Positions 1-8,190 of a stretch of 64,000 nucleotides of DNA are shown piece by piece. The notes under the pieces were generated by a model that was not told where the DNA came from, ran no database searches, and was given only the letters and a program-made list of their open reading frames with translations. The stretch spans positions 19,874 through 83,873 of the forward strand of contig NZ_JAKRNI010000010.1 in NCBI RefSeq assembly GCF_022346945.1, given 5' to 3'. The DNA comes from Microbacterium sp. ACRRU. GTDB taxonomy: Bacteria; Actinomycetota; Actinomycetes; Actinomycetales; Microbacteriaceae. Position numbers and translations under genes: made by a program. Position 1 is the first letter of the stretch. Every line of letters starts with the position of its first letter.

Positions 1-173
1 CCGTCACCGTCCACGACGACGCCGCGCGGTCGGAGGTTCCCGGTCGGGGCGATGTCGAGGATGCGGCCGTCGGCGAGGACGAGGTCGACCGGCTCGCCGG
101 GCGTCGGCAGGAATTCGCGGCCGGGACCGGAGACGCGTACGGCCCGGACGAACGCCGCGGTCTCGCCGATCAT
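1..173 (-). CDS. Amidohydrolase-family protein, N-terminal fragment (runs off window)
   Basis: An open frame starts with ATG at 173 and leaves the window at base 1. It encodes about 57 residues including the pattern VDLVLADGRILDIAPTG, followed by VVVDGDG. That layout, a short beta-rich start giving 'dlvladGrIldi.p.G' and then a 'vDG' step toward the metal site, is typical of the composite domain at the start of amidohydrolases. The ATG overlaps the TGA of the PaiB-like gene by four bases (ATGA), so the two are translationally coupled. The substrate cannot be inferred because the catalytic domain lies outside the window. Confidence 0.6.
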   Translation of the reverse strand, partial: MIGETAAFVRAVRVSGPGREFLPTPGEPVDLVLADGRILDIAPTGNLRPRGVVVDGD

Positions 174-796
174 GCGCGCGGGCGCGCGTCGGCGGCGCGG
201 CGCATCTCGGCGGCGAGAGCCGGGTTGGCGTACGGCCCGTCCGACAACCCGTCGATGATCGTTTCGACGACGTCGGCGGGGCGGTTCTGGCTCAGCTTCC
301 GCTTGCCGACGACGCGGGTCGGGGTCAGCCGGAAGCCGACGGTGCCCGCGGCGAGCCGATCGACGAACGCCGGGTCGTTCGGTGCGCGATACAGCCCGCG
401 ACCGTCCTCGCCCTCGAAACGCTCCACGAGCCGGTCGAGAACACTGAGGTTCTCTTCCGGCTCGAGGAGCTCCGGGATGCCGCTCAGGTGCGCCGAGACG
501 AAGTTCCACGTGGGGACGGCGGGAACATCGCCGTACCACCGGGGCGAGACGTAGCCGTGCGGCCCCTGCACCACGACGAGGAGCTCGCGCTCTCCGAGGC
601 CCAGGATCATGTCGTCGGGTTTGCCGACGTGACCGACGATCGTGAGATCGTCGCGCGCGTCGTCCAACAGCACCGCGTAGTGGGAGGCGACGAGCCCGTC
701 CGCACCGGACGAGACCAGGGTCACCCAGGGATGCTGCTCGATGAGACGTCGGATCTCGCCGACATCGGTCATCGCGAAACTCGGATTCTGCCGCAC
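170..796 (-). CDS. PaiB-like FMN-binding negative transcriptional regulator family protein
   Basis: A 208-residue protein with the family layout: an N-terminal NPSFAMTD segment, VASHYAVLLDD, then HGYVSPRWYGDVPAVPTWNF near the middle, which corresponds to the flavin-binding split-barrel motif. The length matches PaiB relatives (about 200 aa). In Bacillus PaiB is linked to repression of sporulation and protease genes; in actinobacteria the role is largely untested, and an FMN-dependent oxidoreductase is an alternative. The GTG start at 796 is favoured because PaiB proteins normally begin just before the 'F-A-M-x-D' motif and because TAGGCT ends 6 nt upstream. It is the first gene of a pair with the amidohydrolase. 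Confidence 0.85.
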   Translation of the reverse strand: MRQNPSFAMTDVGEIRRLIEQHPWVTLVSSGADGLVASHYAVLLDDARDDLTIVGHVGKPDDMILGLGERELLVVVQGPHGYVSPRWYGDVPAVPTWNFVSAHLSGIPELLEPEENLSVLDRLVERFEGEDGRGLYRAPNDPAFVDRLAAGTVGFRLTPTRVVGKRKLSQNRPADVVETIIDGLSDGPYANPALAAEMRRAADARPRA

Positions 797-802
797 CGGT
801 TC

Positions 803-808
803 AGCCTA
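803..808 (-). promoter_or_regulatory. Leaderless-type -10 element for the PaiB-like gene
   Basis: TAGGCT on the minus strand followed by a 6-nt spacer and the GTG start. No convincing -35 is visible. Confidence 0.5.
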
Positions 809-814
809 GATCGC

Positions 815-1804
815 TCACGCCTGGCAGTTCGGACACCAGTAGAGCTTGCGCCCGGCGGCTTCCTCGACGAGCACGGTGGTGCCGCAGACTCGGCAGGGCA
901 GACCCGCGCGGTGATACACCCAATGCCGGTCGTCGCGATGGGCCATGGCGCGACGGTAGGCCTCGGGGTCGAGGTCGTCCATCGTCATCATCTGACCCGT
1001 CTCGACGCCGATGGCGAGCAGCCGCACCCAATCGCGCCACATCGCGCGGACGGTCTCCTCGGGCACGTCGCGGCCGGGCGTGTGCGGGTTCTGGCGGGCC
1101 CGGAAGAGGATCTCGGCGCGATAGACGTTGCCGATACCGCTGACCACGGCTTGATCCATGAGCAGGAGGCCGATCGCGGTGGGCTTGCGCCGCACGGTCG
1201 CGACGAACCGTTCCTCCCCCTCCGCCACGTCGTCGACGAGCGGGTCCGGTCCGAGCTTGGCGATCGTCGCGACGACCTCGTCCGGGGTCTGCAGTTGGCA
1301 CGCCGTGGGTCCGCGCAGGTCGGCGCACGTCGTCTCGGTGAGCAGGCGGAGCCGCACCGCACCGACCACGGGCGGCGGCCACTCGCTCTGCTCCTCCAGT
1401 CCGGTGGTCTGCTCGGACATGCGCACACGAGCGCGCCGCGGGGCGCCGATCGAGGTCAGGGAGTTCTCGCCGGCGGCATCCAGGATCGGCTCGCCGAGGA
1501 CCGTGCCGCGCTGGTTGGTCTGGCCCATGCGGCCGTTCGCCGCGGCGATCGTGGCGTCGACGGCGACCTCGCCCGAGAAGTCCCACGCGCCGTACATGCC
1601 GAGGTGGACGCGCAGCCACACGTCCGGGTCGAACCGCAGGAACATCTGCTTGCCGACGGCGCGCACCTCGACCGCTTCGCGTCCGTCGATGACCGACGCG
1701 CCCTCCGCGAATCGCCCCTGGGGACTGGATGCCGCGACCGACCGGCCCACGATGTTGCGGTCGAATTGCCGCGCGATGCGATGGACGGAATGCCCTTCGG
1801 GCAT
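815..1804 (-). CDS. nei: Fpg/Nei-family DNA glycosylase/AP lyase (endonuclease VIII-like)
   Basis: A 329-residue base-excision repair enzyme. The protein begins M-P-E-G-H-S, giving the catalytic Pro2 and Glu3 that form the Schiff base and donate the proton after initiator Met removal. The MPEGHSVHRIA start is typical of actinobacterial Nei rather than Fpg (MPELPEV). The C-terminus carries a C-x2-C-x16-C-x2-C zinc finger (CRVCGTTV to WCPNCQ). The start at 1804 is fixed by the need for Pro2; the open frame extends further upstream but that extension is out of family. ATG overlaps the rpiB stop by 4 bases, so nei is translationally coupled to rpiB. Confidence 0.93.
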   Translation of the reverse strand: MPEGHSVHRIARQFDRNIVGRSVAASSPQGRFAEGASVIDGREAVEVRAVGKQMFLRFDPDVWLRVHLGMYGAWDFSGEVAVDATIAAANGRMGQTNQRGTVLGEPILDAAGENSLTSIGAPRRARVRMSEQTTGLEEQSEWPPPVVGAVRLRLLTETTCADLRGPTACQLQTPDEVVATIAKLGPDPLVDDVAEGEERFVATVRRKPTAIGLLLMDQAVVSGIGNVYRAEILFRARQNPHTPGRDVPEETVRAMWRDWVRLLAIGVETGQMMTMDDLDPEAYRRAMAHRDDRHWVYHRAGLPCRVCGTTVLVEEAAGRKLYWCPNCQA

Positions 1805-2346
1805 CAGCCTGCCTCGGGATCGAAGGAGTCGCTCGCGTCGAGAACGTCGGGCTGACGCTGCCCCTCGCGCGGGTCGGGGAGCAGAATGCCGTCCTGCTCG
1901 TAGGCGGCCAGCTGCGCGATGCGGCGCGCATGACGTTCTTCGCCCGAGAACGGGGTCGCGATGAAGCGATCGATGAACGACGCGGCCTCGTCGAACGTGT
2001 GCTGCCGGGCGCCGATGGCGATCACGTTGGCGTCGTTGTGCTCGCGGGCGAGCTCGGCCGTGGCCATGTTCCACACCAGCGCCGCGCGGACGCCGAGCAC
2101 CTTGTTCGCCGCGATCTGTTCGCCGTTGCCCGAGCCGCCGAAGACCACCCCGAGCGCCTCGACGCCGTCAGCCTGGTCGCGCACGACGGCCTGCGCCGCG
2201 CGGATGCAGAAGGCCGGGTAGTCGTCGAGCGGGTCGTACTCGATGGGGCCGTGGTCGACGACCTCGTGGCCCTGTTCGGCCAGGTGGTGCTGAAGCTGGG
2301 TGGAGAACTCGAGACCGGCGTGATCGGTGCCGATGTGAATGCGCAT
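1804..2346 (-). CDS. rpiB: Ribose-5-phosphate isomerase B
   Basis: A 180-residue RpiB-type isomerase interconverting ribose 5-phosphate and ribulose 5-phosphate in the pentose phosphate pathway. The N-terminus (MRIHIGTDHAG) holds the substrate-binding Asp8-His9, and GGSGNGEQIAANKV forms the phosphate/anion-hole loop. As in the mycobacterial enzymes, the E. coli catalytic cysteine in this loop is replaced by serine, and a nearby glutamate is expected to act as base. Length is slightly above the family norm because of a C-terminal tail. TAGGAT ends 6 nt before the ATG, suggesting a leaderless transcript that continues into nei. Confidence 0.93.
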   Translation of the reverse strand: MRIHIGTDHAGLEFSTQLQHHLAEQGHEVVDHGPIEYDPLDDYPAFCIRAAQAVVRDQADGVEALGVVFGGSGNGEQIAANKVLGVRAALVWNMATAELAREHNDANVIAIGARQHTFDEAASFIDRFIATPFSGEERHARRIAQLAAYEQDGILLPDPREGQRQPDVLDASDSFDPEAG

Positions 2347-2352
2347 GGGGTC

Positions 2353-2358
2353 ATCCTA
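2353..2358 (-). promoter_or_regulatory. Leaderless-type -10 element for rpiB-nei
   Basis: TAGGAT followed by a 6-nt spacer (minus-strand gacccc) and the rpiB ATG. Confidence 0.55.
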
Positions 2359-2390
2359 TTGACGGCCGCGGATGCCGCGGGTGGACATGA

Positions 2391-2427
2391 CGGCGCCGCC
2401 CGTCCCGCGCGGGGACGAGCGGCGCCG
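2391..2427 (-). terminator. Hairpin downstream of hemH
   Basis: Nine-bp stem (CGGCGCCGC/GCGGCGCCG), one mismatch, a further six-bp stem (CGTCCC/GGGACG) and a 5-nt loop, starting 8 nt after the hemH stop on the minus strand. No U-tract is visible. Confidence 0.6.
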
Positions 2428-2434
2428 GAACCTC

Positions 2435-3622
2435 TCAGGGACGCAGACCCGCGGCGACGGGCTTGAACCCCGCACGGATGTTCTCGCAGCAGCCGGGGCG
2501 GCACACGTCGTACCAGGGTCCGAGGTCGGTGACGTGCGGGCGCTCGGCCTTCGGCGTCCCCGCGAGGCGCTCCTCGACCAGGTCGATCAGCCCGGACACG
2601 TAGGCGGGGTCGACGCCGGGCGTGGGCGTGCGAACCGCGCGGATGCCGGCCTCCTCGGCCGCCTCCATCGCTTCGGTGTCGAGGTCCCAGAGCACCTCCA
2701 TGTGGTCGCTGACGAAACCCAACGGCACGATCACGACCGCCTCGGCGCCCCGACCGGGCAGCTCGGCGATGACGTCGTTCACGTCCGGCTCGAGCCACGG
2801 CTGCGACGCAGGGCCCGAGCGCGACTGGTAGACCAATTCCCACTCCACGTCGGCCACGGCGGCGGCCACCTCGGCCATGACGTACGCGGCGACGGCCTTG
2901 TGCTGGGCCTCGTACGCCCCGCCCTCGCCGAAGTCGACGTCACGCGGGCCCGAGCGCTGCGCGTCGGCGGTCGGGATGGAGTGAGTGGAGAAGAGCACCC
3001 GGATCTTCTCGGCGGGGATGCCGTCGGCGATGTACGTCGACACGGCATCCTTCACACCGTCGACGAACGCCGAGACGAACCCCGGGTGGTCGAAGAACTG
3101 GCGCACCTTGTCGATCGTGACGGTGTCGCCCAGACCGGTCGCCTCGAGCACGCGGGCGTAGTCCTCGCGGTACTGACGGCAGCTCGAGAACGAGCTGTAG
3201 GCGCTCGTGGCGATCGCCAACAGCGTCGTGTCGCCGGCTTCCGCCGCCTGGGTCACGGCTTCCTCGAGGTAGGGGGCCCAGTTGCGGTTGCCCCAATAGA
3301 CGGGCAGGTTGAGCCCGCGCCGCGCGATCTCGGCCTCGAGGGCCGCCTTCAGGGCACGGTTCTGCGCGTTGATCGGGCTCACACCGCCGAAGTGGCGGTA
3401 GTGGTGCGCGACCTCCTCGAGACGCTCGTCGGGGATGCCGCGGCCGCGCGTGACGTTGCGGAGGAACGGGATGACGTCGTCCTGCCCCTCCGGGCCGCCG
3501 AAGCCGGCGAGGAGGATGGCGTCGTACGCCACGGGCGTCTCGACCCACTTGGGCCCGGATGCCGCGGCCGGAGACGCGTAGAGGACGGTCTCAGGGGTGC
3601 TGTCCATATCGGTCGTGCTCAC
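2435..3622 (-). CDS. hemH: Ferrochelatase (coproporphyrin-type)
   Basis: A 395-residue chelatase inserting Fe2+ into the porphyrin ring. After about 30 variable residues it shows AILLAGFGGPEG, HFGGVSPIN and YWGNRNW, the usual ferrochelatase blocks, and FSTHSIP carries the metal-site histidine. In Actinobacteria the enzyme works in the coproporphyrin-dependent haem route (CpfC), so coproporphyrin III is the likely substrate; that is inferred from phylum. The C-terminus has C-x3-C-C, compatible with the [2Fe-2S] cluster known in mycobacterial ferrochelatase. GTG at 3622 is the first start in frame. Divergent from pepN. Confidence 0.93.
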   Translation of the reverse strand: MSTTDMDSTPETVLYASPAAASGPKWVETPVAYDAILLAGFGGPEGQDDVIPFLRNVTRGRGIPDERLEEVAHHYRHFGGVSPINAQNRALKAALEAEIARRGLNLPVYWGNRNWAPYLEEAVTQAAEAGDTTLLAIATSAYSSFSSCRQYREDYARVLEATGLGDTVTIDKVRQFFDHPGFVSAFVDGVKDAVSTYIADGIPAEKIRVLFSTHSIPTADAQRSGPRDVDFGEGGAYEAQHKAVAAYVMAEVAAAVADVEWELVYQSRSGPASQPWLEPDVNDVIAELPGRGAEAVVIVPLGFVSDHMEVLWDLDTEAMEAAEEAGIRAVRTPTPGVDPAYVSGLIDLVEERLAGTPKAERPHVTDLGPWYDVCRPGCCENIRAGFKPVAAGLRP

Positions 3623-3748
3623 CCCGACATCCTCGCACTTACGCGGTGAGCCCGGCCCTGGGGTATCTCGACACTAGGCTTATACGGTTGTCGTCGGCGC
3701 CAGCAGTGCCATCCGCGACGACCCACCCACATCCTCGGGAGAACACCA

Positions 3749-6295
3749 GTGCCAGGAGAGAACCTCACCCGCATCGAAGCGCAGGAGCGCCGCGCGATCG
3801 TCGACACGCACGAGTACCACGTGCGTCTCGACCTCACCCGCGGCGACGAGGTCTTCGGTTCCGTGACCACCGCCCGCTTCGCCGCCACCGAGGGTGCCTC
3901 CACCTTCATCGACCTGATCGCACGCTCCGTGAACGCGGTCACCCTGAACGGCCGCTCGCTCGACCCCGCCGAGGTCTTCGCGGATTCGCGCATCGCGCTC
4001 GACGGTCTCGCGGCCGAGAACGAGCTCGTCGTCGACGCTGACTGCGAGTACACGAACACCGGTGAGGGTCTGCACCGCTTCGTCGACCCCGTCGACGGCG
4101 AGGTCTACCTCTACACGCAGTTCGAGGTGCCTGACTCTCGCCGTGTCTTCGCGGTGTTCGAGCAGCCCGACCTCAAGGCCGAGTTCACGTTCGACGTGAC
4201 GGCCCCGGCTGCGTGGAAGGTGGTCTCCAACTCCCCCACCCCCGAGCCAGTGGACGCCGGCGACGGTGCCGCCCGGTGGACTTTCCCCGCGACGCCGCGC
4301 ATCTCGTCGTACATCACCGCCCTGGTCGCCGGCCCCTACGAGAGCACGTTCTCCGAGCTGACCAGCGCCGACGGCCGCGTGATCCCGCTCGGCGTCTACG
4401 CCCGCAAGAGCCTGTGGCAGTACCTCGACGCCGACTACGTCTTCGAGAAGACCCGTCAGGGCTTCGCCTACTTCGAGGAGAAGTTCGGCTTCCCGTACCC
4501 GTTCGCCAAATACGACCAGCTCTTCGTGCCCGAGTTCAACGCGGGCGCCATGGAGAACGCGGGCGCGGTCACCTTCACCGAGACGTACGTGTTCCGGAGC
4601 AAGGTGACGGATGCCGTCAAGGAGCGTCGCGTCGTCACGATCCTGCACGAGCTCGCGCACATGTGGTTCGGCGACCTGGTCACCATGAAGTGGTGGAACG
4701 ACCTTTGGCTGAACGAATCGTTCGCCGAGTGGGCCTCCACGATCGCCACCGCGGAAGCCACCGAGTGGGAGGCCGCCTGGACGACCTTCAACGCGATGGA
4801 GAAGACCTGGGCGTACCGCCAGGACCAGCTGCCCTCCACCCACCCCGTCGTCGCGGAGATCAACGACCTCGAAGACGTGCAGGTCAACTTCGACGGCATC
4901 ACCTACGCCAAGGGCGGTTCGGTTCTCAAGCAGCTGGCCGCGTGGGTGGGCATCGAGCAGTTCTTCGCGGGCGTCGCCGCCTACTTCCAGAAGCACCAGT
5001 GGTCCAACACCGAGGTCGGCGACCTGCTGGCCGAGCTCGAGGCCACGAGCGGACGCGACCTCGGCGACTGGGCGAAGAAGTGGCTCGAGACGGCCGGCGT
5101 GAACACGCTGTCCCCGCTCATCGAGCAGGACGACCACGGCTCGCTCACGCGCTTCGCGATCGTGCAGACCGCGCCGTCGGACTATCCGACGATCCGTCCG
5201 CACCGTCTGGCCGTCGGCTTCTACTCGCTGCGCGGTGGCGTCCTCGAGCGGGTGCACCGCGTCGAGCTCGACGTGGACGGCGACCGCACCGAGGTGCCCG
5301 AGCTGCGTGGCACCCGGCGTCCCGACCTCGTCCTGCTCAACGACGACGACCTCGCGTACGCGAAGATCCGCCTCGACGAGCGATCGCTTTCCACCGCCAT
5401 CGCGCACCTCAAAGACATCGCCGACCCGCTCGCCCGGTCGCTCGTCTGGGGTGCCGCGTGGGATCAGACCCGGGATGCCGAAGCCTCGGCGACCGACTAC
5501 ATCGATCTCGTGCTGCGCAACATCGGCGCCGAGACCGAGTCCACCACCGTGCGCACGACCCTCGCGCAGCTGCAGCTCGCCGCCAACAGCTACGTCGCTC
5601 CCGCGACGCGGGAGGCCGCGCGCGAGCGTGTCGCCGACGGGCTCTGGGAGCTGGCGCAGGCGGCCGAGGCCGGCAGCGACAGCCAGCTGCAGTTCGTCAC
5701 GGCGTTCGCCTCGGCGGCGGCGACTCCCGCGCACGTCGAAACGGTGCGCGCTCTCCGCGAGGGCGAGACCGTGCTCGACGGACTCGACATCGACACCGAC
5801 CTATCGTGGCAGCTTCTCGTGGCGCTGGCCGCGGGCGGCGCGGCGACGGCGGCCGACATCGATGAGGCACGTGCCGCCGACAACACGGCCAAGGGCGGCG
5901 AGTTCGCCGCGCAGGCCAAGGCAGCCCTGCCCAGCCGTGAAGCCAAGCAGGACGCATGGAGCGCCCTCATCGACCGCGCCGACGCGCCCAACACCATCGT
6001 CCGTTCCGCGGCGCTCGGTTTCACCCACCCGGCGACAGTCGACGTCCTCGCCGAGTTCGTCGGACCCTACTTCGAGATGCTCCTGCCGATCTGGGAGAGC
6101 CGCAGCTACCAGATCGCGCAGTACCTCATCGTGGGTCTCTACCCGTCGGCTCTGGCGAACGTCGAGCTGCGGGATGCCACTCGCGCGTGGCTGTCCGCGA
6201 ACAAGGACGCCGCGCCCGCACTGCGCCGCCTCGTGAGCGAGAACCTCGCCGGCGTGGAGCGCGCCCTTGCCGTGCAGGAGCGCGACGCGCAGTAA
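3749..6295 (+). CDS. pepN: Aminopeptidase N (M1 zinc metallopeptidase)
   Basis: An 848-residue cytosolic M1 aminopeptidase releasing N-terminal residues from peptides. The exopeptidase motif GAMEN lies at residues 266–270 and the zinc site at His300-Glu301, His304 and Glu323 (HELAH ... NESFAEW). The C-terminal half is the ERAP1-like helical domain. Length matches actinobacterial PepN (about 850). The GTG start at 3749 has GGGAG upstream and gives the standard family N-terminus (LTRIEAQERRAIV). It is monocistronic, ending at a strong hairpin. Confidence 0.96.
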   Translation: MPGENLTRIEAQERRAIVDTHEYHVRLDLTRGDEVFGSVTTARFAATEGASTFIDLIARSVNAVTLNGRSLDPAEVFADSRIALDGLAAENELVVDADCEYTNTGEGLHRFVDPVDGEVYLYTQFEVPDSRRVFAVFEQPDLKAEFTFDVTAPAAWKVVSNSPTPEPVDAGDGAARWTFPATPRISSYITALVAGPYESTFSELTSADGRVIPLGVYARKSLWQYLDADYVFEKTRQGFAYFEEKFGFPYPFAKYDQLFVPEFNAGAMENAGAVTFTETYVFRSKVTDAVKERRVVTILHELAHMWFGDLVTMKWWNDLWLNESFAEWASTIATAEATEWEAAWTTFNAMEKTWAYRQDQLPSTHPVVAEINDLEDVQVNFDGITYAKGGSVLKQLAAWVGIEQFFAGVAAYFQKHQWSNTEVGDLLAELEATSGRDLGDWAKKWLETAGVNTLSPLIEQDDHGSLTRFAIVQTAPSDYPTIRPHRLAVGFYSLRGGVLERVHRVELDVDGDRTEVPELRGTRRPDLVLLNDDDLAYAKIRLDERSLSTAIAHLKDIADPLARSLVWGAAWDQTRDAEASATDYIDLVLRNIGAETESTTVRTTLAQLQLAANSYVAPATREAARERVADGLWELAQAAEAGSDSQLQFVTAFASAAATPAHVETVRALREGETVLDGLDIDTDLSWQLLVALAAGGAATAADIDEARAADNTAKGGEFAAQAKAALPSREAKQDAWSALIDRADAPNTIVRSAALGFTHPATVDVLAEFVGPYFEMLLPIWESRSYQIAQYLIVGLYPSALANVELRDATRAWLSANKDAAPALRRLVSENLAGVERALAVQERDAQ

Positions 6296-6309
6296 TCCGC
6301 AGTAGCGTC

Positions 6310-6345
6310 GTACGCCCCCTCCCGCTTCCGTGGGAGGGGGCGTAC
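6310..6345 (+). terminator. pepN terminator
   Basis: Perfect 14-bp stem (GTACGCCCCCTCCC with its complement), 8-nt loop, followed by ttctt, 15 nt after the pepN stop. Confidence 0.8.
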
Positions 6346-6412
6346 TTCTTCGGATGTACGCGGTGGTCGGGGATAGTCCTCCGGGAGGACGCGCCGGTGT
6401 CGGTGCGCTTCC

Positions 6413-6418
6413 TACCGT
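6413..6418 (+). promoter_or_regulatory. Leaderless-type -10 element for the ABC exporter operon
   Basis: TACCGT followed by a 6-nt spacer (ggaggc) and ATG. The spacer also contains GGAGG, too close to the start to act as a normal ribosome-binding site. Confidence 0.5.
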
Positions 6419-6424
6419 GGAGGC

Positions 6425-7336
6425 ATGATCGTCGCAGACCACCTCACCAAGCGATACGGATCGCGCACCGCCGTGTCCGATGTCTCCTTCACCGTTCCCC
6501 CGGGACGCGTCACCGGGTTCCTCGGTCCGAACGGCGCGGGCAAGTCCACCACGATGCGGATGATCGTCGGGCTCGACCGCCCCACGTCCGGGCACGTGAC
6601 TGTCAACGGCACCCCGTACGCCCGGCTCGCTGCCCCCCTCACCGAAGTCGGGGCGTTGCTCGACGCCAAGGCCGTGCACACGGGAAGAACCGCGCGCAAC
6701 CACCTGCGGGCGATGGCGGCGACGCACGGAATCGACCGCCGCCGCGTCGACGAGGTGATCGAGCTCACCGGGCTCGCCTCCGTCGCCGACAAGCGTGCCG
6801 GTGGCTTCTCGCTGGGCATGGGCCAGAGGTTGGGGCTCGCCGCGGCGCTGCTCGGCGACCCGCACACGCTGGTGCTCGACGAGCCCGTGAACGGGCTGGA
6901 CCCCGAGGGCGTGCGGTGGGTGCGGGAGTTCGTGCGCCACCTCGCTGCCGAGGGGCGCACGGTGCTGCTGTCGAGCCACCTGATGAGCGAGATGGCTCAG
7001 ACGGCGGATCACGTCATCGTCCTCGGCCGCGGCGCTGTCCTCGCCGACGCGGCACTGGCTGACCTGGTCCGGTCGTGGACGTCCGCGAGCGTGCTCGTAC
7101 GCTCCCCCGACCTGTCGCGCCTGATCGAGGTGCTCGCCCCCGTCGGCGCGACGGCGACGGCCGTGGAACCCGGCGCCGCCACCCTCACGGGGGCATCCGC
7201 GACCGACATCGGAGAGATCGCCGCGCAGCACGGCATCCCCCTGCACGAACTGACCCCGCGACAAGGCTCGCTCGAGGACGCCTATCTCGCGCTGACCGAC
7301 GACGTGATCGAGTACAAGACGAAGGAACTCGTATGA
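6425..7336 (+). CDS. ABC transporter ATP-binding protein
   Basis: A 303-residue nucleotide-binding subunit. Walker A GPNGAGKST at residues 34–42, a diverged signature SLGMGQ at 129–134 and Walker B LVLDEP at 149–154 are all present, followed by a roughly 80-residue C-terminal extension. The sequence style is that of the CcmA/DrrA/BcrA class, which usually pairs with a small integral permease for export of peptides or drugs. The permease starts inside the last codon (ATGA overlap). The substrate is unknown; no precursor peptide gene or dedicated regulator is next to it. Confidence 0.9.
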   Translation: MIVADHLTKRYGSRTAVSDVSFTVPPGRVTGFLGPNGAGKSTTMRMIVGLDRPTSGHVTVNGTPYARLAAPLTEVGALLDAKAVHTGRTARNHLRAMAATHGIDRRRVDEVIELTGLASVADKRAGGFSLGMGQRLGLAAALLGDPHTLVLDEPVNGLDPEGVRWVREFVRHLAAEGRTVLLSSHLMSEMAQTADHVIVLGRGAVLADAALADLVRSWTSASVLVRSPDLSRLIEVLAPVGATATAVEPGAATLTGASATDIGEIAAQHGIPLHELTPRQGSLEDAYLALTDDVIEYKTKELV

Positions 7337-8121
7337 CCGCCCTGACATCCCCGCGCCGCACGACCTTCACCCGCGCCGCGGGCGGACCGACCTTCGCCCG
7401 GACGCTTCGCAGTGAACTCATCAAGCTCACCACCCTGCGCTCGACCTGGTGGTCGCTCGGCATCGGCGCAGCCCTGTCCGTGGCCATCGCCTTCCTGTAC
7501 GTATCCGCCGTGGATGGCGCTTACCCGGTTCTGGGCGTCCTCGTGTCGGCGCAGTTCACGATGCTCGTCGCCGGCGTCCTCGGGGCGATCGCGATCACCG
7601 GCGAGTACGCCACGGGAATGATCCGCTCGACCCTCACCGCCAACCCCCGGCGGATTCCCGTGGCCCTCGCGAAGAGTCTCGCCGTCGCCCTCCTCGTCGG
7701 GGGCGCGACCGTGGTGACCTCCCTGGTCTGCCTGGCGGTCACGATTCCGGTGTCCACGGTGCCGATCGTCTGGTCGGAGCCGACCCAGGCCCTCATCCCG
7801 CTGCTCCTCGGCGTCGCCGCGATGATCGCGTACGCGCTCATCGGGACCGGTTTCGGACTTCTCGTCCGCAATGGCGCCGGCGCGATCGCCGCGACCGTCG
7901 GTGTGCTGTTCGTCGCCCCGGTCGCGGTGAGTCTCTTCCAGTTCGGCGGAGAGTCGTGGCAGTGGATGGTCGACCTCGGCCGTTACCTCCCCGTGGCGGC
8001 GGGACGCGACCTGACCGCGATCCCCACCGGCGACGTTCTCGTCCCCGCGCTCACCCTCGTGGCGTGGGTCGTGACGCTCATCGGTACCGGGCTGATCCTG
8101 CTGGAGCGTCGGGACGCGTGA
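7333..8121 (+). CDS. ABC transporter permease (ABC-2 type)
   Basis: A 262-residue membrane protein with about six hydrophobic segments and the conserved start RTLRSELIKLTTLRSTWWSL, an amphipathic interfacial helix typical of ABC-2 permeases partnered with CcmA/BcrA-type ATPases. ATG at 7333 overlaps the TGA of the ATPase gene by 4 nt, so the two subunits are probably made in stoichiometric amounts. A 17-bp hairpin follows its stop directly. Substrate unknown. Confidence 0.88.
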   Translation: MTALTSPRRTTFTRAAGGPTFARTLRSELIKLTTLRSTWWSLGIGAALSVAIAFLYVSAVDGAYPVLGVLVSAQFTMLVAGVLGAIAITGEYATGMIRSTLTANPRRIPVALAKSLAVALLVGGATVVTSLVCLAVTIPVSTVPIVWSEPTQALIPLLLGVAAMIAYALIGTGFGLLVRNGAGAIAATVGVLFVAPVAVSLFQFGGESWQWMVDLGRYLPVAAGRDLTAIPTGDVLVPALTLVAWVVTLIGTGLILLERRDA

Positions 8122-8133
8122 CCCGACCGGATT

Positions 8134-8176
8134 CGAGGGATGCCTCGGTGCTCAGGTGGCACCGAGGCATCCCTCG
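8134..8176 (+). terminator. Hairpin built from inverted GGATGCC copies
   Basis: Perfect 17-bp inverted repeat (8134–8150 with 8160–8176), 9-nt loop, starting 12 nt after the ABC permease stop. It contains GGATGCC on one arm and GGCATCC on the other. Only a short tt follows, so it is a strong hairpin with a weak U-tract. Confidence 0.7.
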
Positions 8177-8177
8177 T

Positions 8178-8183
8178 TAGCAT
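8178..8183 (+). promoter_or_regulatory. Leaderless-type -10 element for mscS gene
   Basis: TAGCAT followed by a 7-nt spacer and ATG at 8191. It begins 2 nt after the preceding terminator hairpin. Confidence 0.5.
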
Positions 8184-8190
8184 GAGGTCG

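Noticed and set aside
488..1855. Long plus-strand open frame opposite PaiB-like and nei genes
   Set aside because: It is the GC-skew shadow of the minus-strand genes; no family similarity and no ribosome-binding site.
1804..2074. N-terminal extension of the nei frame
   Set aside because: The Fpg/Nei fold needs Pro2, which is supplied only by the ATG at 1804.
3680..5734. 684-codon minus-strand open frame across pepN
   Set aside because: Antisense to a complete pepN with all catalytic motifs; composition is a codon-position artefact.
8140..8190. Upstream ATG extension of the MscS gene
   Set aside because: The codon lies inside a 17-bp terminator hairpin and ahead of the likely transcription start.
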